Shown here piece after piece: positions 8,743-16,822 of a stretch of DNA of 64,000 bases. The DNA comes from Flavobacteriaceae bacterium (GTDB taxonomy: Bacteria > Bacteroidota > Bacteroidia > Flavobacteriales > Flavobacteriaceae), in NCBI GenBank assembly GCA_013214065.1, contig JABSPK010000004.1, positions 1-64,000 of the forward strand, written 5' to 3'. The translations under genes and the position numbers were made by a program. The notes under the pieces are model-generated. The model saw only the letters and a program-made list of their open reading frames with translations, searched no databases and was not told the origin of the DNA. Numbering within the stretch: position 1 is the stretch's first letter; every line of letters starts with the position of its first letter.

Positions 8743-10464
8743 ATGGCGTCGCATTACGAAGCACCTATTCGAAAACCCCTAGTACTTGGTGACAAAGGCT
8801 ATCATGATGTCTCTGTTGACATCGCCAGACCGGTCGAGGGAAAAGCCAACAAGCACTGGTGGATCGTCTTTTCCATTGCCCTTGTGGCCTTTCTTTGGGG
8901 TCTAGGATGTATTATTTACACCATTTCTACAGGAATCGGGGTCTGGGGATTGAACAAGACCGTGAACTGGGCTTGGGACATTACCAACTTTGTATGGTGG
9001 GTCGGTATCGGTCACGCGGGAACCTTGATTTCCGCAGTACTTTTACTATTCCGTCAAAAATGGAGAATGGCCATCAACCGTTCCGCGGAGGCGATGACGA
9101 TTTTCTCGGTAATCCAGGCCGGATTGTTCCCGATCATCCACATGGGGCGTCCTTGGTTGGCCTACTGGGTGTTGCCCATCCCGAACCAATTCGGTTCCCT
9201 ATGGGTGAACTTCAACTCGCCACTCCTTTGGGACGTATTCGCGATTTCGACCTATCTCTCCGTATCCTTGGTGTTCTGGTGGACGGGCTTATTGCCTGAC
9301 TTCGCTATGATCCGTGACCGTGCGGTAAAACCGTTCCAAAAGAAGATTTACAGCCTATTGAGCTTCGGATGGACGGGCCGTGCCAAAGACTGGCAGCGTT
9401 TCGAGGAAGTATCCTTGGTATTGGCCGGTTTGGCCACCCCACTGGTACTTTCGGTACACACCATCGTATCTTTTGACTTCGCCACCTCGGTCATTCCAGG
9501 ATGGCACACCACGATTTTCCCACCTTATTTCGTCGCCGGTGCGATTTTCTCCGGCTTCGCTATGGTGCAGACCTTGTTGATTATCATGCGTAAAGTATGT
9601 AATCTCGAGGCCTATATTACCGTACAGCATATCGAATTGATGAACATCGTGATCATGATCACCGGTTCGATCGTAGGTTGTGCCTACATCACCGAATTGT
9701 TCATCGCTTGGTACTCCGGTGTCGAATACGAACAATACGCCTTCTTGAACAGGGCGACAGGTCCTTACTGGTGGGCTTACTGGTCAATGATGACCTGTAA
9801 CGTATTCTCGCCACAGTTCATGTGGTTCAAGAAACTGCGTACCAGCATCATGTTCTCGTTCTTCATTTCCATTGTGGTGAATATCGGGATGTGGTTCGAG
9901 CGTTTCGTGATCATCGTAACCTCCTTGCACAGGGATTACCTGCCATCATCGTGGACCATGTTCTCTCCGACCTTCGTCGACGTGGGGATCTTTATCGGAA
10001 CGATCGGGTTCTTCTTCGTACTCTTCCTATTGTACTCAAGGACCTTCCCGGTCATTGCACAAGCTGAGGTAAAATCCATTTTGAAATCTTCTGGGGAGCG
10101 CTATAAGAAATTAAGGGATGCCGGCCAACCATTGTACAGCATGCCCAATGGTACCGCTACCGTTACCGAAACCCCAAAACAGGAAGAAGCTGGTGATACG
10201 AGTGAAAAAGTAGCCTCTTTGTTGGATACTATCGGGGTGTTCGATAAGGACAACGATACCCCTGACGAATTGCAGAAGGTCAAAGGCATCGGACCGCAAA
10301 TGGAAGAGATCTTGAACCAAATCGGGATATTCACTTTTGCCCAGGTCAGCAAAATGACCCAAAAGGAATACGATTTGTTGGATTCGATTACGCAGAAATT
10401 CCCAGGAAGGGCCCAGCGTGATGATTGGGCTGGCCAGGCGAAAAAACTAAATAAGAAAGACTGA
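8743..10464 (+). CDS. actC: Alternative complex III NrfD-like membrane subunit ActC with C-terminal helix-hairpin-helix domain
   Basis: Integral membrane subunit of the NrfD/PsrC family, thought to form a quinol-binding site of the Act complex. About ten membrane helices occupy residues 45-450; HMGRPWLAYW and PNQFGSLWVNF are family-typical stretches. Unusually, the protein continues for about 100 residues. A linker (TATVTETPKQEEAGDTSE) leads to a helix-hairpin-helix-like domain near 505-565, with VKGIGPQMEEILNQIGI followed by FTFAQVSKMTQKEYDLL. That fold normally binds nucleic acid, but similar domains also occur as tails on other bacterial proteins, so the role here is open. actD follows after 2 bases. 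Confidence 0.92.
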   Translation: MASHYEAPIRKPLVLGDKGYHDVSVDIARPVEGKANKHWWIVFSIALVAFLWGLGCIIYTISTGIGVWGLNKTVNWAWDITNFVWWVGIGHAGTLISAVLLLFRQKWRMAINRSAEAMTIFSVIQAGLFPIIHMGRPWLAYWVLPIPNQFGSLWVNFNSPLLWDVFAISTYLSVSLVFWWTGLLPDFAMIRDRAVKPFQKKIYSLLSFGWTGRAKDWQRFEEVSLVLAGLATPLVLSVHTIVSFDFATSVIPGWHTTIFPPYFVAGAIFSGFAMVQTLLIIMRKVCNLEAYITVQHIELMNIVIMITGSIVGCAYITELFIAWYSGVEYEQYAFLNRATGPYWWAYWSMMTCNVFSPQFMWFKKLRTSIMFSFFISIVVNIGMWFERFVIIVTSLHRDYLPSSWTMFSPTFVDVGIFIGTIGFFFVLFLLYSRTFPVIAQAEVKSILKSSGERYKKLRDAGQPLYSMPNGTATVTETPKQEEAGDTSEKVASLLDTIGVFDKDNDTPDELQKVKGIGPQMEEILNQIGIFTFAQVSKMTQKEYDLLDSITQKFPGRAQRDDWAGQAKKLNKKD

Positions 10465-10466
10465 TT

Positions 10467-10994
10467 ATGGCATCGAAAGTGATACACGCCGTTTACAACG
10501 ATGATGACATATTGATGCACGCCGTCAAAAAGGTACGTGCCGCGCATCACCATATCGAAGAGGTATATACCCCTTTTCCGGTGCACGGACTCGACAAGGC
10601 CATGGGCCTTGAAGATACCCGAATCGCCATCACCTCGTTCATGTACGGCTGTTTGGGCCTTACCGTGGCGATAACCATGATGAACTACATCATGATCGAA
10701 GATTGGCCGCAGGATATCGGTGGTAAACCGAGTTTCAGTTATTTGGAGAACATGCCGGCTTTCGTGCCGATCATGTTTGAGTTGACCGTATTCTTCGCCG
10801 CCCACTTGATGGTGATCACCTTTTACTTAAGAAGTAGGATGTGGCCCTTCAAAAAGGCAGAGAACCCCGATGTACGTACGACCGATGATCATTTCTTGAT
10901 GGAAGTCGGGGTACATGGCAACGAAAACGAATTGAAAGCACTATTGGTCGAGACCGGTGCGATCGAAGTAACAGTTAAAGACAAAGAAGAATAG
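10467..10994 (+). CDS. actD: Alternative complex III subunit ActD (DUF3341)
   Basis: Small membrane subunit of 175 residues. The N-terminal soluble part (HAVYNDDDILMHAVKKVR, then YTPFPVHGLDKAMGL) is the DUF3341 signature, followed by two membrane helices (about 50-72 and 95-118). ActD packs against ActC and has no known cofactor. Its position between actC (2-base gap) and actE (1-base gap) fits the conserved operon order. The short C-terminal tail is acidic and soluble. Confidence 0.92.
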   Translation: MASKVIHAVYNDDDILMHAVKKVRAAHHHIEEVYTPFPVHGLDKAMGLEDTRIAITSFMYGCLGLTVAITMMNYIMIEDWPQDIGGKPSFSYLENMPAFVPIMFELTVFFAAHLMVITFYLRSRMWPFKKAENPDVRTTDDHFLMEVGVHGNENELKALLVETGAIEVTVKDKEE

Positions 10995-10995
10995 C

Positions 10996-11565
10996 ATGAA
11001 GCGATTCGCATCATTAGGTTTAGGGATAATGGTATTGGTCATGGTATCGTCTTGCTTTGACAAGAACGAACCGAATTACCAATACATGCCGAACATGTAT
11101 GAACCGGTCGGTTACGAGACCTATCAAGGGGTCGACAACGGATTGTTCCCACAAGGAACGGAGGCCATGGTGCCCCCGGCGAACACCATTTCCAGGGAAT
11201 GGATGCCCTACGAATTCGCCAACGATCCCGCAGGAAAGGAATTGGCGCGTTTGCAGCCCAGTCCGTTGGATTCGTTGAGCCAAGAAGCCAATTTGGCCAA
11301 GGGTAAGGAGCTGTATGACGTGTACTGCGCCATCTGCCACGGCAACAAAGGAAAAGGCCAAGGAACCTTGGTCAAGCGTGAGAAAATATTGGGTGTTCCC
11401 AGCTATGATGACGTAGCGCGGAATATTACCGTCGGAAGCACATACCACACCATGTACTACGGATTGAACTCTATGGGATCCTATGCGGCCCAGTTCAGTA
11501 GCGAAGAAGAGATGTGGCAAGTTGCCGAGTACGTGATTAAACTAAAGGAAGACCTATCCAAATAA
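10996..11565 (+). CDS. actE: Alternative complex III monoheme cytochrome c lipoprotein ActE
   Basis: Periplasmic c-type cytochrome of 189 residues. It begins with a lipoprotein signal (MKRFASLGLGIMVLVMVSSC), so the mature protein should be anchored by a lipidated Cys at position 20. The single heme site CAICH is at residues 111-115, within KGKELYDVYCAICHGNKG. A Met-rich C-terminal part (NSMGSYAAQFSSEEEMW) could supply the sixth ligand. It hands electrons from the ActA/ActB chain towards the oxidase. Confidence 0.92.
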   Translation: MKRFASLGLGIMVLVMVSSCFDKNEPNYQYMPNMYEPVGYETYQGVDNGLFPQGTEAMVPPANTISREWMPYEFANDPAGKELARLQPSPLDSLSQEANLAKGKELYDVYCAICHGNKGKGQGTLVKREKILGVPSYDDVARNITVGSTYHTMYYGLNSMGSYAAQFSSEEEMWQVAEYVIKLKEDLSK

Positions 11566-11575
11566 GAAAACAAGC

Positions 11576-12922
11576 ATGAAGTACACGTTTTCAAATAGAT
11601 TGAAGATTACATCATACATTTTGATGGCCGTTGGGGCGATTTGCCTGGTTTCAGGTTTTCTAAGTGCACCTTCTACTGTCGAAGAGGCAAAGGCCATTGT
11701 GGCCGCCGCCCATGATGATGGACATGGTGGCCATGGAGAGGCCGCCCATCACGGTGAAGAAGCCGGTCACGATACGCATACCGTAGCCGACGCCCATGGC
11801 GATGGTCACCACGACGCTGCCCATGATGAGCACGTTTTCCACCAATTACAGAACCGCCCATGGTCGGCCTTGTACGTAGCGGCCTTCTTTTTCTTTATGA
11901 TATCCTTGGGTACCCTGGCCTTTTACGCCGTCAATCGCGCGGCACAGGCAGGTTGGGCGCCCTTATTGTTTCGGGTCATGGAAGGGATTACCGCCTATTT
12001 GGTGCCCGGAGGGATCATCGTTTTCGTCATCTTGGTACTTTCCGTCCTACACATGAACCACATGTTCACTTGGATGGATGCCGATGTCGTGGCACACGAT
12101 AAACTGCTTCAAGGCAAGAAAGGCTATTTGAACCCGACCTTTTTCTTGGTCAGGGCCGCCATCTTCCTAGGAGGTTGGATCGCCTACCGCCAATATTCGA
12201 GAAAGCTGTCATTGGCGCAAGACGCGTCCGACGACAATTCAAAATTCAAATTGAACTTCAGGATATCGGCCGCCTTTTTGGTCTTTTACCTGATTTCCGA
12301 ATCCATGATGTCATGGGATTGGATCATGAGCCTTGACCCACACTGGTTCAGTACGCTGTTCGGATGGTATGTGTTCGCCAGCATGTTCGTCAGTGGGATC
12401 ACGGTCATTGCCATGGTGACCATTTATCTCAAGTCAAAAGGGTTGTTACCTGAAGTGAACGATAGCCACATCCACGATTTGGCGAAGTTCATGTTCGGGA
12501 TCAGTATTTTCTGGACCTACCTATGGTTCAGCCAGTTCATGTTGATCTGGTATGCGAACATCCCTGAAGAAGTCACCTATTTCGTGACGCGGATCGAACA
12601 TTACAAGCTGCCGTTCTTCGGTATGTTGGCCATGAACTTCATTTTCCCCTTGTTGGTGTTGATGAACAGTGACTACAAGCGGGTGAACTGGTTCGTGATC
12701 ATGGCGGGTATCATCATTCTATTCGGACACTATTTGGATGTTTTCAATATGGTAATGCCGGCAACGGTAGGGGAGAACTGGCATATCGGTATCCCTGAGA
12801 TCGGGGGTATCCTCTTTTTCGCCGGGCTGTTCATTTTCTGGGTATTCAATGCTTTGACCAAAGAAGAGCTCACGCCGAAACGCAATCCGTTTATTGAAGA
12901 AAGTAGACAGTTCCATTACTAA
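11576..12922 (+). CDS. actF: Alternative complex III membrane subunit ActF with His-rich loop
   Basis: Second large membrane subunit of the Act complex, a distant relative of ActC (about ten helices, 448 residues). LDPHWFSTLFGWYVFASMF and SQFMLIWYANIPEE are characteristic family stretches. After the first helix there is an unusual segment at about residues 43-88 that contains 13 His interspersed with Gly, Ala, Asp and Glu, before PWSALYVAAFFFF opens the next helix. The segment could bind metal ions, but this is inference. The gene is followed by coxB after 25 bases. Confidence 0.93.
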   Translation: MKYTFSNRLKITSYILMAVGAICLVSGFLSAPSTVEEAKAIVAAAHDDGHGGHGEAAHHGEEAGHDTHTVADAHGDGHHDAAHDEHVFHQLQNRPWSALYVAAFFFFMISLGTLAFYAVNRAAQAGWAPLLFRVMEGITAYLVPGGIIVFVILVLSVLHMNHMFTWMDADVVAHDKLLQGKKGYLNPTFFLVRAAIFLGGWIAYRQYSRKLSLAQDASDDNSKFKLNFRISAAFLVFYLISESMMSWDWIMSLDPHWFSTLFGWYVFASMFVSGITVIAMVTIYLKSKGLLPEVNDSHIHDLAKFMFGISIFWTYLWFSQFMLIWYANIPEEVTYFVTRIEHYKLPFFGMLAMNFIFPLLVLMNSDYKRVNWFVIMAGIIILFGHYLDVFNMVMPATVGENWHIGIPEIGGILFFAGLFIFWVFNALTKEELTPKRNPFIEESRQFHY

Positions 12923-12947
12923 AATTGATAGAGAAAGTAAGTAAGCA

Positions 12948-14012
12948 ATGACGACATTATTGGTATTAACGGTTCTAGTTCTGGTGGCCATCGCAATTTG
13001 GCAGATGACCAAGATATTCGAACTGTCCCAACTCAAAGCTGATCAATCGAAATCAGAAATCGCAAACGACTCCGACAATAAGACCAACGGCTACCTTTTG
13101 TTCGCCTTTTTGATCTTCATTTACGGAATCACCATTTTCAGCTTTGCGAAGTATACGAAAGTATTGTTGCCCGAAGCGGCCTCGGCCCACGGTGGCAACT
13201 ACGACCTGTTGATGTGGATTTCCTTCGCGGTGATCTTCTTCGTACAGACCATTACCCAAGCCCTTTTGCACTACTTCGGATACAAATACCGGGGCGAGGA
13301 AGGGAAAAAAGCCTTGTTCTATGCCGATAACGACCGTTTGGAGTTCATTTGGACCATCATTCCCGTCATCGTATTGGCCGGATTGATCATTTCAGGATTG
13401 TATTACTGGACCGAGATCATGGACGTGAACGAGGAAGACGATCCGCTGATCGTCGAGCTTTATGCCCAGCAGTTCAACTGGACGGCACGTTATGGAGGCG
13501 ATGACAACGTATTGGGAGATGCCAGCGTGCGCTTGATCGATATCGACCGAGCCAATGTTTTGGGTCTCGATGAATCGGATCCCAACGGGGCCGATGATGT
13601 TATTGTCAAGGAATTGCATTTACCGGTCGGCCGCAAGGTGAACTTTTACATGCGTTCACAAGACGTATTGCACTCGGCTTACATGCCCCATTTTAGGGCC
13701 CAAATGAACTGTGTGCCCGGTATGATCACCCAGTTTTCGTTTACCCCTACCATCACCACCGAAGAAATGCGGTTGAATCCCGATGTGGTCGATAAGGTGA
13801 AGCGTGTAAACGCTATCAGGGCGCCAAAAGCGGCCAGGGGAGAACCGAATTCAGATCCTTGGGAATTCGATTATGTATTGCTCTGCAACAAGATCTGTGG
13901 AAAGTCCCATTACAACATGCAGTTGAAGATTATTGTGGAGACCGAGGAGGAATACAACAAGTGGATTGCCGAACAAGCAACCTTTGGGGACACCATGGCA
14001 CCCGCGGAATAA
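12948..14012 (+). CDS. coxB: Cytochrome c oxidase subunit II
   Basis: Carries the binuclear CuA centre that receives electrons from the Act complex or cytochrome c. An extra N-terminal hydrophobic segment (residues 1-20) precedes the two usual helices. The periplasmic cupredoxin domain has His242 in DVLHSAYMPHF and the CNKICGKSHYNM motif, giving Cys313, Cys317, His321 and Met324, so the CuA ligand set is complete. The position often held by Glu in CSExC motifs is Lys here. No C-terminal cytochrome c domain is present, so this is an aa3-like rather than caa3-like subunit. Its gene lies just ahead of coxA. Confidence 0.95.
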   Translation: MTTLLVLTVLVLVAIAIWQMTKIFELSQLKADQSKSEIANDSDNKTNGYLLFAFLIFIYGITIFSFAKYTKVLLPEAASAHGGNYDLLMWISFAVIFFVQTITQALLHYFGYKYRGEEGKKALFYADNDRLEFIWTIIPVIVLAGLIISGLYYWTEIMDVNEEDDPLIVELYAQQFNWTARYGGDDNVLGDASVRLIDIDRANVLGLDESDPNGADDVIVKELHLPVGRKVNFYMRSQDVLHSAYMPHFRAQMNCVPGMITQFSFTPTITTEEMRLNPDVVDKVKRVNAIRAPKAARGEPNSDPWEFDYVLLCNKICGKSHYNMQLKIIVETEEEYNKWIAEQATFGDTMAPAE

Positions 14013-14050
14013 ATTAGGCTAGAAAAAGAAACAAAATAAAACAAACGATT

Positions 14051-15856
14051 ATGTCAGGCACTGGACACGACAATCACGGACATCATCACAAGGAAACGTT
14101 CATAACCAAGTACATCTTCAGTCAAGACCACAAGATGATTGCGAAGCAGTATTTCATCACTGGGGTGTTGATCATGGGCTTTATCGGAATCGCAATGTCA
14201 TTGCTGTTCCGTATGCAGTTGGCTTGGCCAGGGGAGTCCTTTTCGATTTTTGAAGCCCTACTAGGGAAATGGGCCCCAGACGGGGTGATGGATGCCGATG
14301 TCTATTTGGCCTTGATCACCATGCACGGAACCATCATGGTATTCTTCGTGCTCACCGCCGGGTTGAGTGGTACCTTTAGTAACCTCTTGATCCCATTGCA
14401 AATCGGTGCGCGCGATATGGCCTCTGGGTTTTTGAACATGATTTCGTATTGGTTGTTCTTCATCTCTACCGTGATCATGGTCATTTCGATTTTCGTCGAA
14501 GCCGGACCAGCTGCAGCGGGTTGGACGATTTACCCACCATTGAGTGCCCTGCCAATGGCCCAACCGGGATCTGGCGCGGGGATGACCCTTTGGCTGGTTT
14601 CGATGGCGATTTTCATTGCATCGTCCTTATTGGGATCATTGAACTATATTGTGACCGTACTCAACCTGCGTACCAAAGGGATGTCAATGACCCGTTTGCC
14701 TTTGACCATCTGGGCGTTCTTCATTACCGCCGTTATCGGGGTAATCTCGTTCCCGGTCTTGTTGTCAGCGGCCTTGCTGTTGATTATGGATAGGAGCTTT
14801 GGAACCTCGTTCTTCTTATCGGATATTTTCATCCAAGGGGAGGTCTTGCATTACCAAGGAGGTTCTCCGGTATTGTACGAACACCTGTTCTGGTTCTTGG
14901 GGCACCCCGAGGTATATATCGTCTTGTTGCCCGCCTTGGGGATTACCTCCGAGGTCATGTCGACCAACGCCCGTAAACCCATCTTCGGGTACCGTGCCAT
15001 GGTCGCTTCGATTTTGGCGATTGCCTTCCTTTCGACCATCGTTTGGGGGCACCATATGTTCATTTCAGGAATGAATCCGTTCCTAGGGTCCGTATTTACC
15101 TTTACCACCCTATTGATCGCGATTCCATCCGCAGTAAAAGCATTCAATTACATCACCACCCTATGGAAGGGGAACCTGCAACTGAACCCGGCCATGCTCT
15201 TTTCGATCGGCTTGGTCTCGACTTTCATCACTGGGGGATTGACGGGGATCATCCTTGGGGATAGTGCCTTGGATATCAATGTGCACGATACGTATTTCGT
15301 AGTAGCCCACTTCCACTTGGTAATGGGTATTTCGGCCTTGTATGGACTATTCGCAGGAGTATACCACTGGTTCCCGAAAATGTTCCAAGGGCGTATGATG
15401 AACAAGAATTTAGGATACATCCACTTCTGGATTACCGCGATTTGTGCCTATGGGGTATTCTTCCCAATGCACTTTGTCGGTATGGCGGGTGTGCCAAGAC
15501 GTTACTATGAGAATACCGCTTTTCCGATGTTCGACGATTTGACCGACGTTCAGGTCTTGATGACCACCTTCGCCTTGATCGCTGGTGCGGCCCAATTGAT
15601 TTTCGTTTACAACTTCGTCAGAAGTATTTTCTACGGCAAACGTGGTCCGATGAACCCATGGAGCTCGAATACCTTGGAGTGGACGGCCCCAATGGAGCAC
15701 ATCCATGGTAACTGGCCAGGTGAGATCCCAGAGGTACACCGATGGGCATATGATTATAGCAAGACCCATGAAAACGGGGAATATATCATTCCAGGGCAGG
15801 ATTTCGTGCCCCAACACATTCCCTTACAGGAAAACGAAGAAGAATTGCACCACTAG
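14051..15856 (+). CDS. coxA: Cytochrome c oxidase subunit I
   Basis: Catalytic subunit of a proton-pumping heme-copper oxidase, 601 residues and about 12 helices. Ligands are visible: His92 in TMHGTIMVF (low-spin heme), His285 and Tyr289 in GHPEVY (CuB ligand and cross-linked Tyr), His334-His335 in GHHMF (CuB), and His420 and His422 in VAHFHLVM (heme a3 and heme a). The GHPEV sequence puts it in the A family. Together with coxB and the act genes it forms the terminal end of respiration. A strong terminator follows within 25 bases. Confidence 0.97.
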   Translation: MSGTGHDNHGHHHKETFITKYIFSQDHKMIAKQYFITGVLIMGFIGIAMSLLFRMQLAWPGESFSIFEALLGKWAPDGVMDADVYLALITMHGTIMVFFVLTAGLSGTFSNLLIPLQIGARDMASGFLNMISYWLFFISTVIMVISIFVEAGPAAAGWTIYPPLSALPMAQPGSGAGMTLWLVSMAIFIASSLLGSLNYIVTVLNLRTKGMSMTRLPLTIWAFFITAVIGVISFPVLLSAALLLIMDRSFGTSFFLSDIFIQGEVLHYQGGSPVLYEHLFWFLGHPEVYIVLLPALGITSEVMSTNARKPIFGYRAMVASILAIAFLSTIVWGHHMFISGMNPFLGSVFTFTTLLIAIPSAVKAFNYITTLWKGNLQLNPAMLFSIGLVSTFITGGLTGIILGDSALDINVHDTYFVVAHFHLVMGISALYGLFAGVYHWFPKMFQGRMMNKNLGYIHFWITAICAYGVFFPMHFVGMAGVPRRYYENTAFPMFDDLTDVQVLMTTFALIAGAAQLIFVYNFVRSIFYGKRGPMNPWSSNTLEWTAPMEHIHGNWPGEIPEVHRWAYDYSKTHENGEYIIPGQDFVPQHIPLQENEEELHH

Positions 15857-15876
15857 CGATTCAGACCTAATAAAAG

Positions 15877-15904
15877 AAACCCATCCTTGTGATGGGTTTT
15901 TTGT
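15877..15904 (+). terminator. Rho-independent terminator of the act-cox operon
   Basis: Perfect 9-bp stem AAACCCATC / GATGGGTTT (15877-15885 and 15891-15899) with a 5-base loop, running straight into a T-rich tract. It ends the operon 21 bases after the coxA stop. Confidence 0.9.
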
Positions 15905-15981
15905 TTTTTACTTTTGGCATGGTTCTTTCAGTAAGACCGTATGTCGATTGAGCCGTTTCCGACGTTATATGAATACGAACC

Positions 15982-15989
15982 TATATTTG
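15982..15989 (+). promoter_or_regulatory. Candidate -7 box immediately before the DUF2807 gene
   Basis: TATATTTG matches TAnnTTTG. Only five bases separate it from the ATG at 15995, so the transcript would start at or beside the start codon. The -33 region offers only a weak TTTCC. Confidence 0.5.
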
Positions 15990-15994
15990 AAACC

Positions 15995-16822
15995 ATGAAA
16001 AAATTGATTCTCGTATCAGCGATGGTGCTGCCATTGCTGGTCATGGCCCAGCGCCGACCCAAGATCAAGGGCAATCGAACCGTTACCGAAGTGCGTGATG
16101 AACTGCCTCCCTTCAATGCCATCGAATTAAACGATGACCTTGATATTCGACTAAAGAAGTCATTCGGTGAGGGTTATGAGATCGTTGCTGATGATAACCT
16201 CATCGATATTCTGAAATTTGAAATCGTAGATAGCACCTTGGTCATTTCGAGTTACTACACCGTAACCACCAAGAAACAATTCGATATCACCATCAAGTAC
16301 AAGGATCTTAAAGCCATTACTGTACGTGACGGTAAAATCAAGGGCGAAGATGAAATTGCGGCCGATGCCCTGTACCTTAATGTGTTCGGGCCGGCCTCTT
16401 TAGAGGTCAGGGCCAATGCCTTTACTATCGATTTAGCCATGGAAAATACTAGTAAAGGGGAGTTTTGGATGGATGTCGATTCCCTGAACGTGAGTCTGCG
16501 CAACCGTAGTGATGCGAATATTTATGTCGCTGGGGGCACCAGCAAGGTAACTTTACAAGACAACGGTGCGGTAACTATGGAAGGCACCACCGAAGATCTC
16601 GAATTGATAGCTGGTTCGAATACCAAGTTCAAAGGGGAGAAGTTCGAATCCGGCAATGCCAAGGTACAGGTCGATATGGCCGCGGTGGCCCGGGTCAAAG
16701 CCCTCAAGACCTTTGAACTCGCTTCTCGTGACAATGCCAAGACCTTTCTCTACGGCGACCCGCAAATCGCGGTTAGCGAGTTTATGGATACCTCGCAGTT
16801 GGTCAAGAAAAAATCGGACTAG
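15995..16822 (+). CDS. Secreted DUF2807 (GIN/auto-transporter adhesin head-like) protein
   Basis: Exported protein of about 275 residues. I start at the ATG at 15995 because it opens a signal peptide (MKKLILVSAMVLPLLVMAQ); an in-frame ATG 18 codons upstream would precede the -7 box. The mature part is a run of short beta strands of the DUF2807 type, beginning with LPPFNAIELNDDLDIRLKK and including LKAITVRDGKIKGEDEI and LNVFGPASLEVRANAF, consistent with a right-handed beta-helix. The function is not established for the family. Its TAG stop lies inside the CTAG that also holds the stop of the convergent acyl-CoA oxidase gene. Confidence 0.82.
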   Translation: MKKLILVSAMVLPLLVMAQRRPKIKGNRTVTEVRDELPPFNAIELNDDLDIRLKKSFGEGYEIVADDNLIDILKFEIVDSTLVISSYYTVTTKKQFDITIKYKDLKAITVRDGKIKGEDEIAADALYLNVFGPASLEVRANAFTIDLAMENTSKGEFWMDVDSLNVSLRNRSDANIYVAGGTSKVTLQDNGAVTMEGTTEDLELIAGSNTKFKGEKFESGNAKVQVDMAAVARVKALKTFELASRDNAKTFLYGDPQIAVSEFMDTSQLVKKKSD

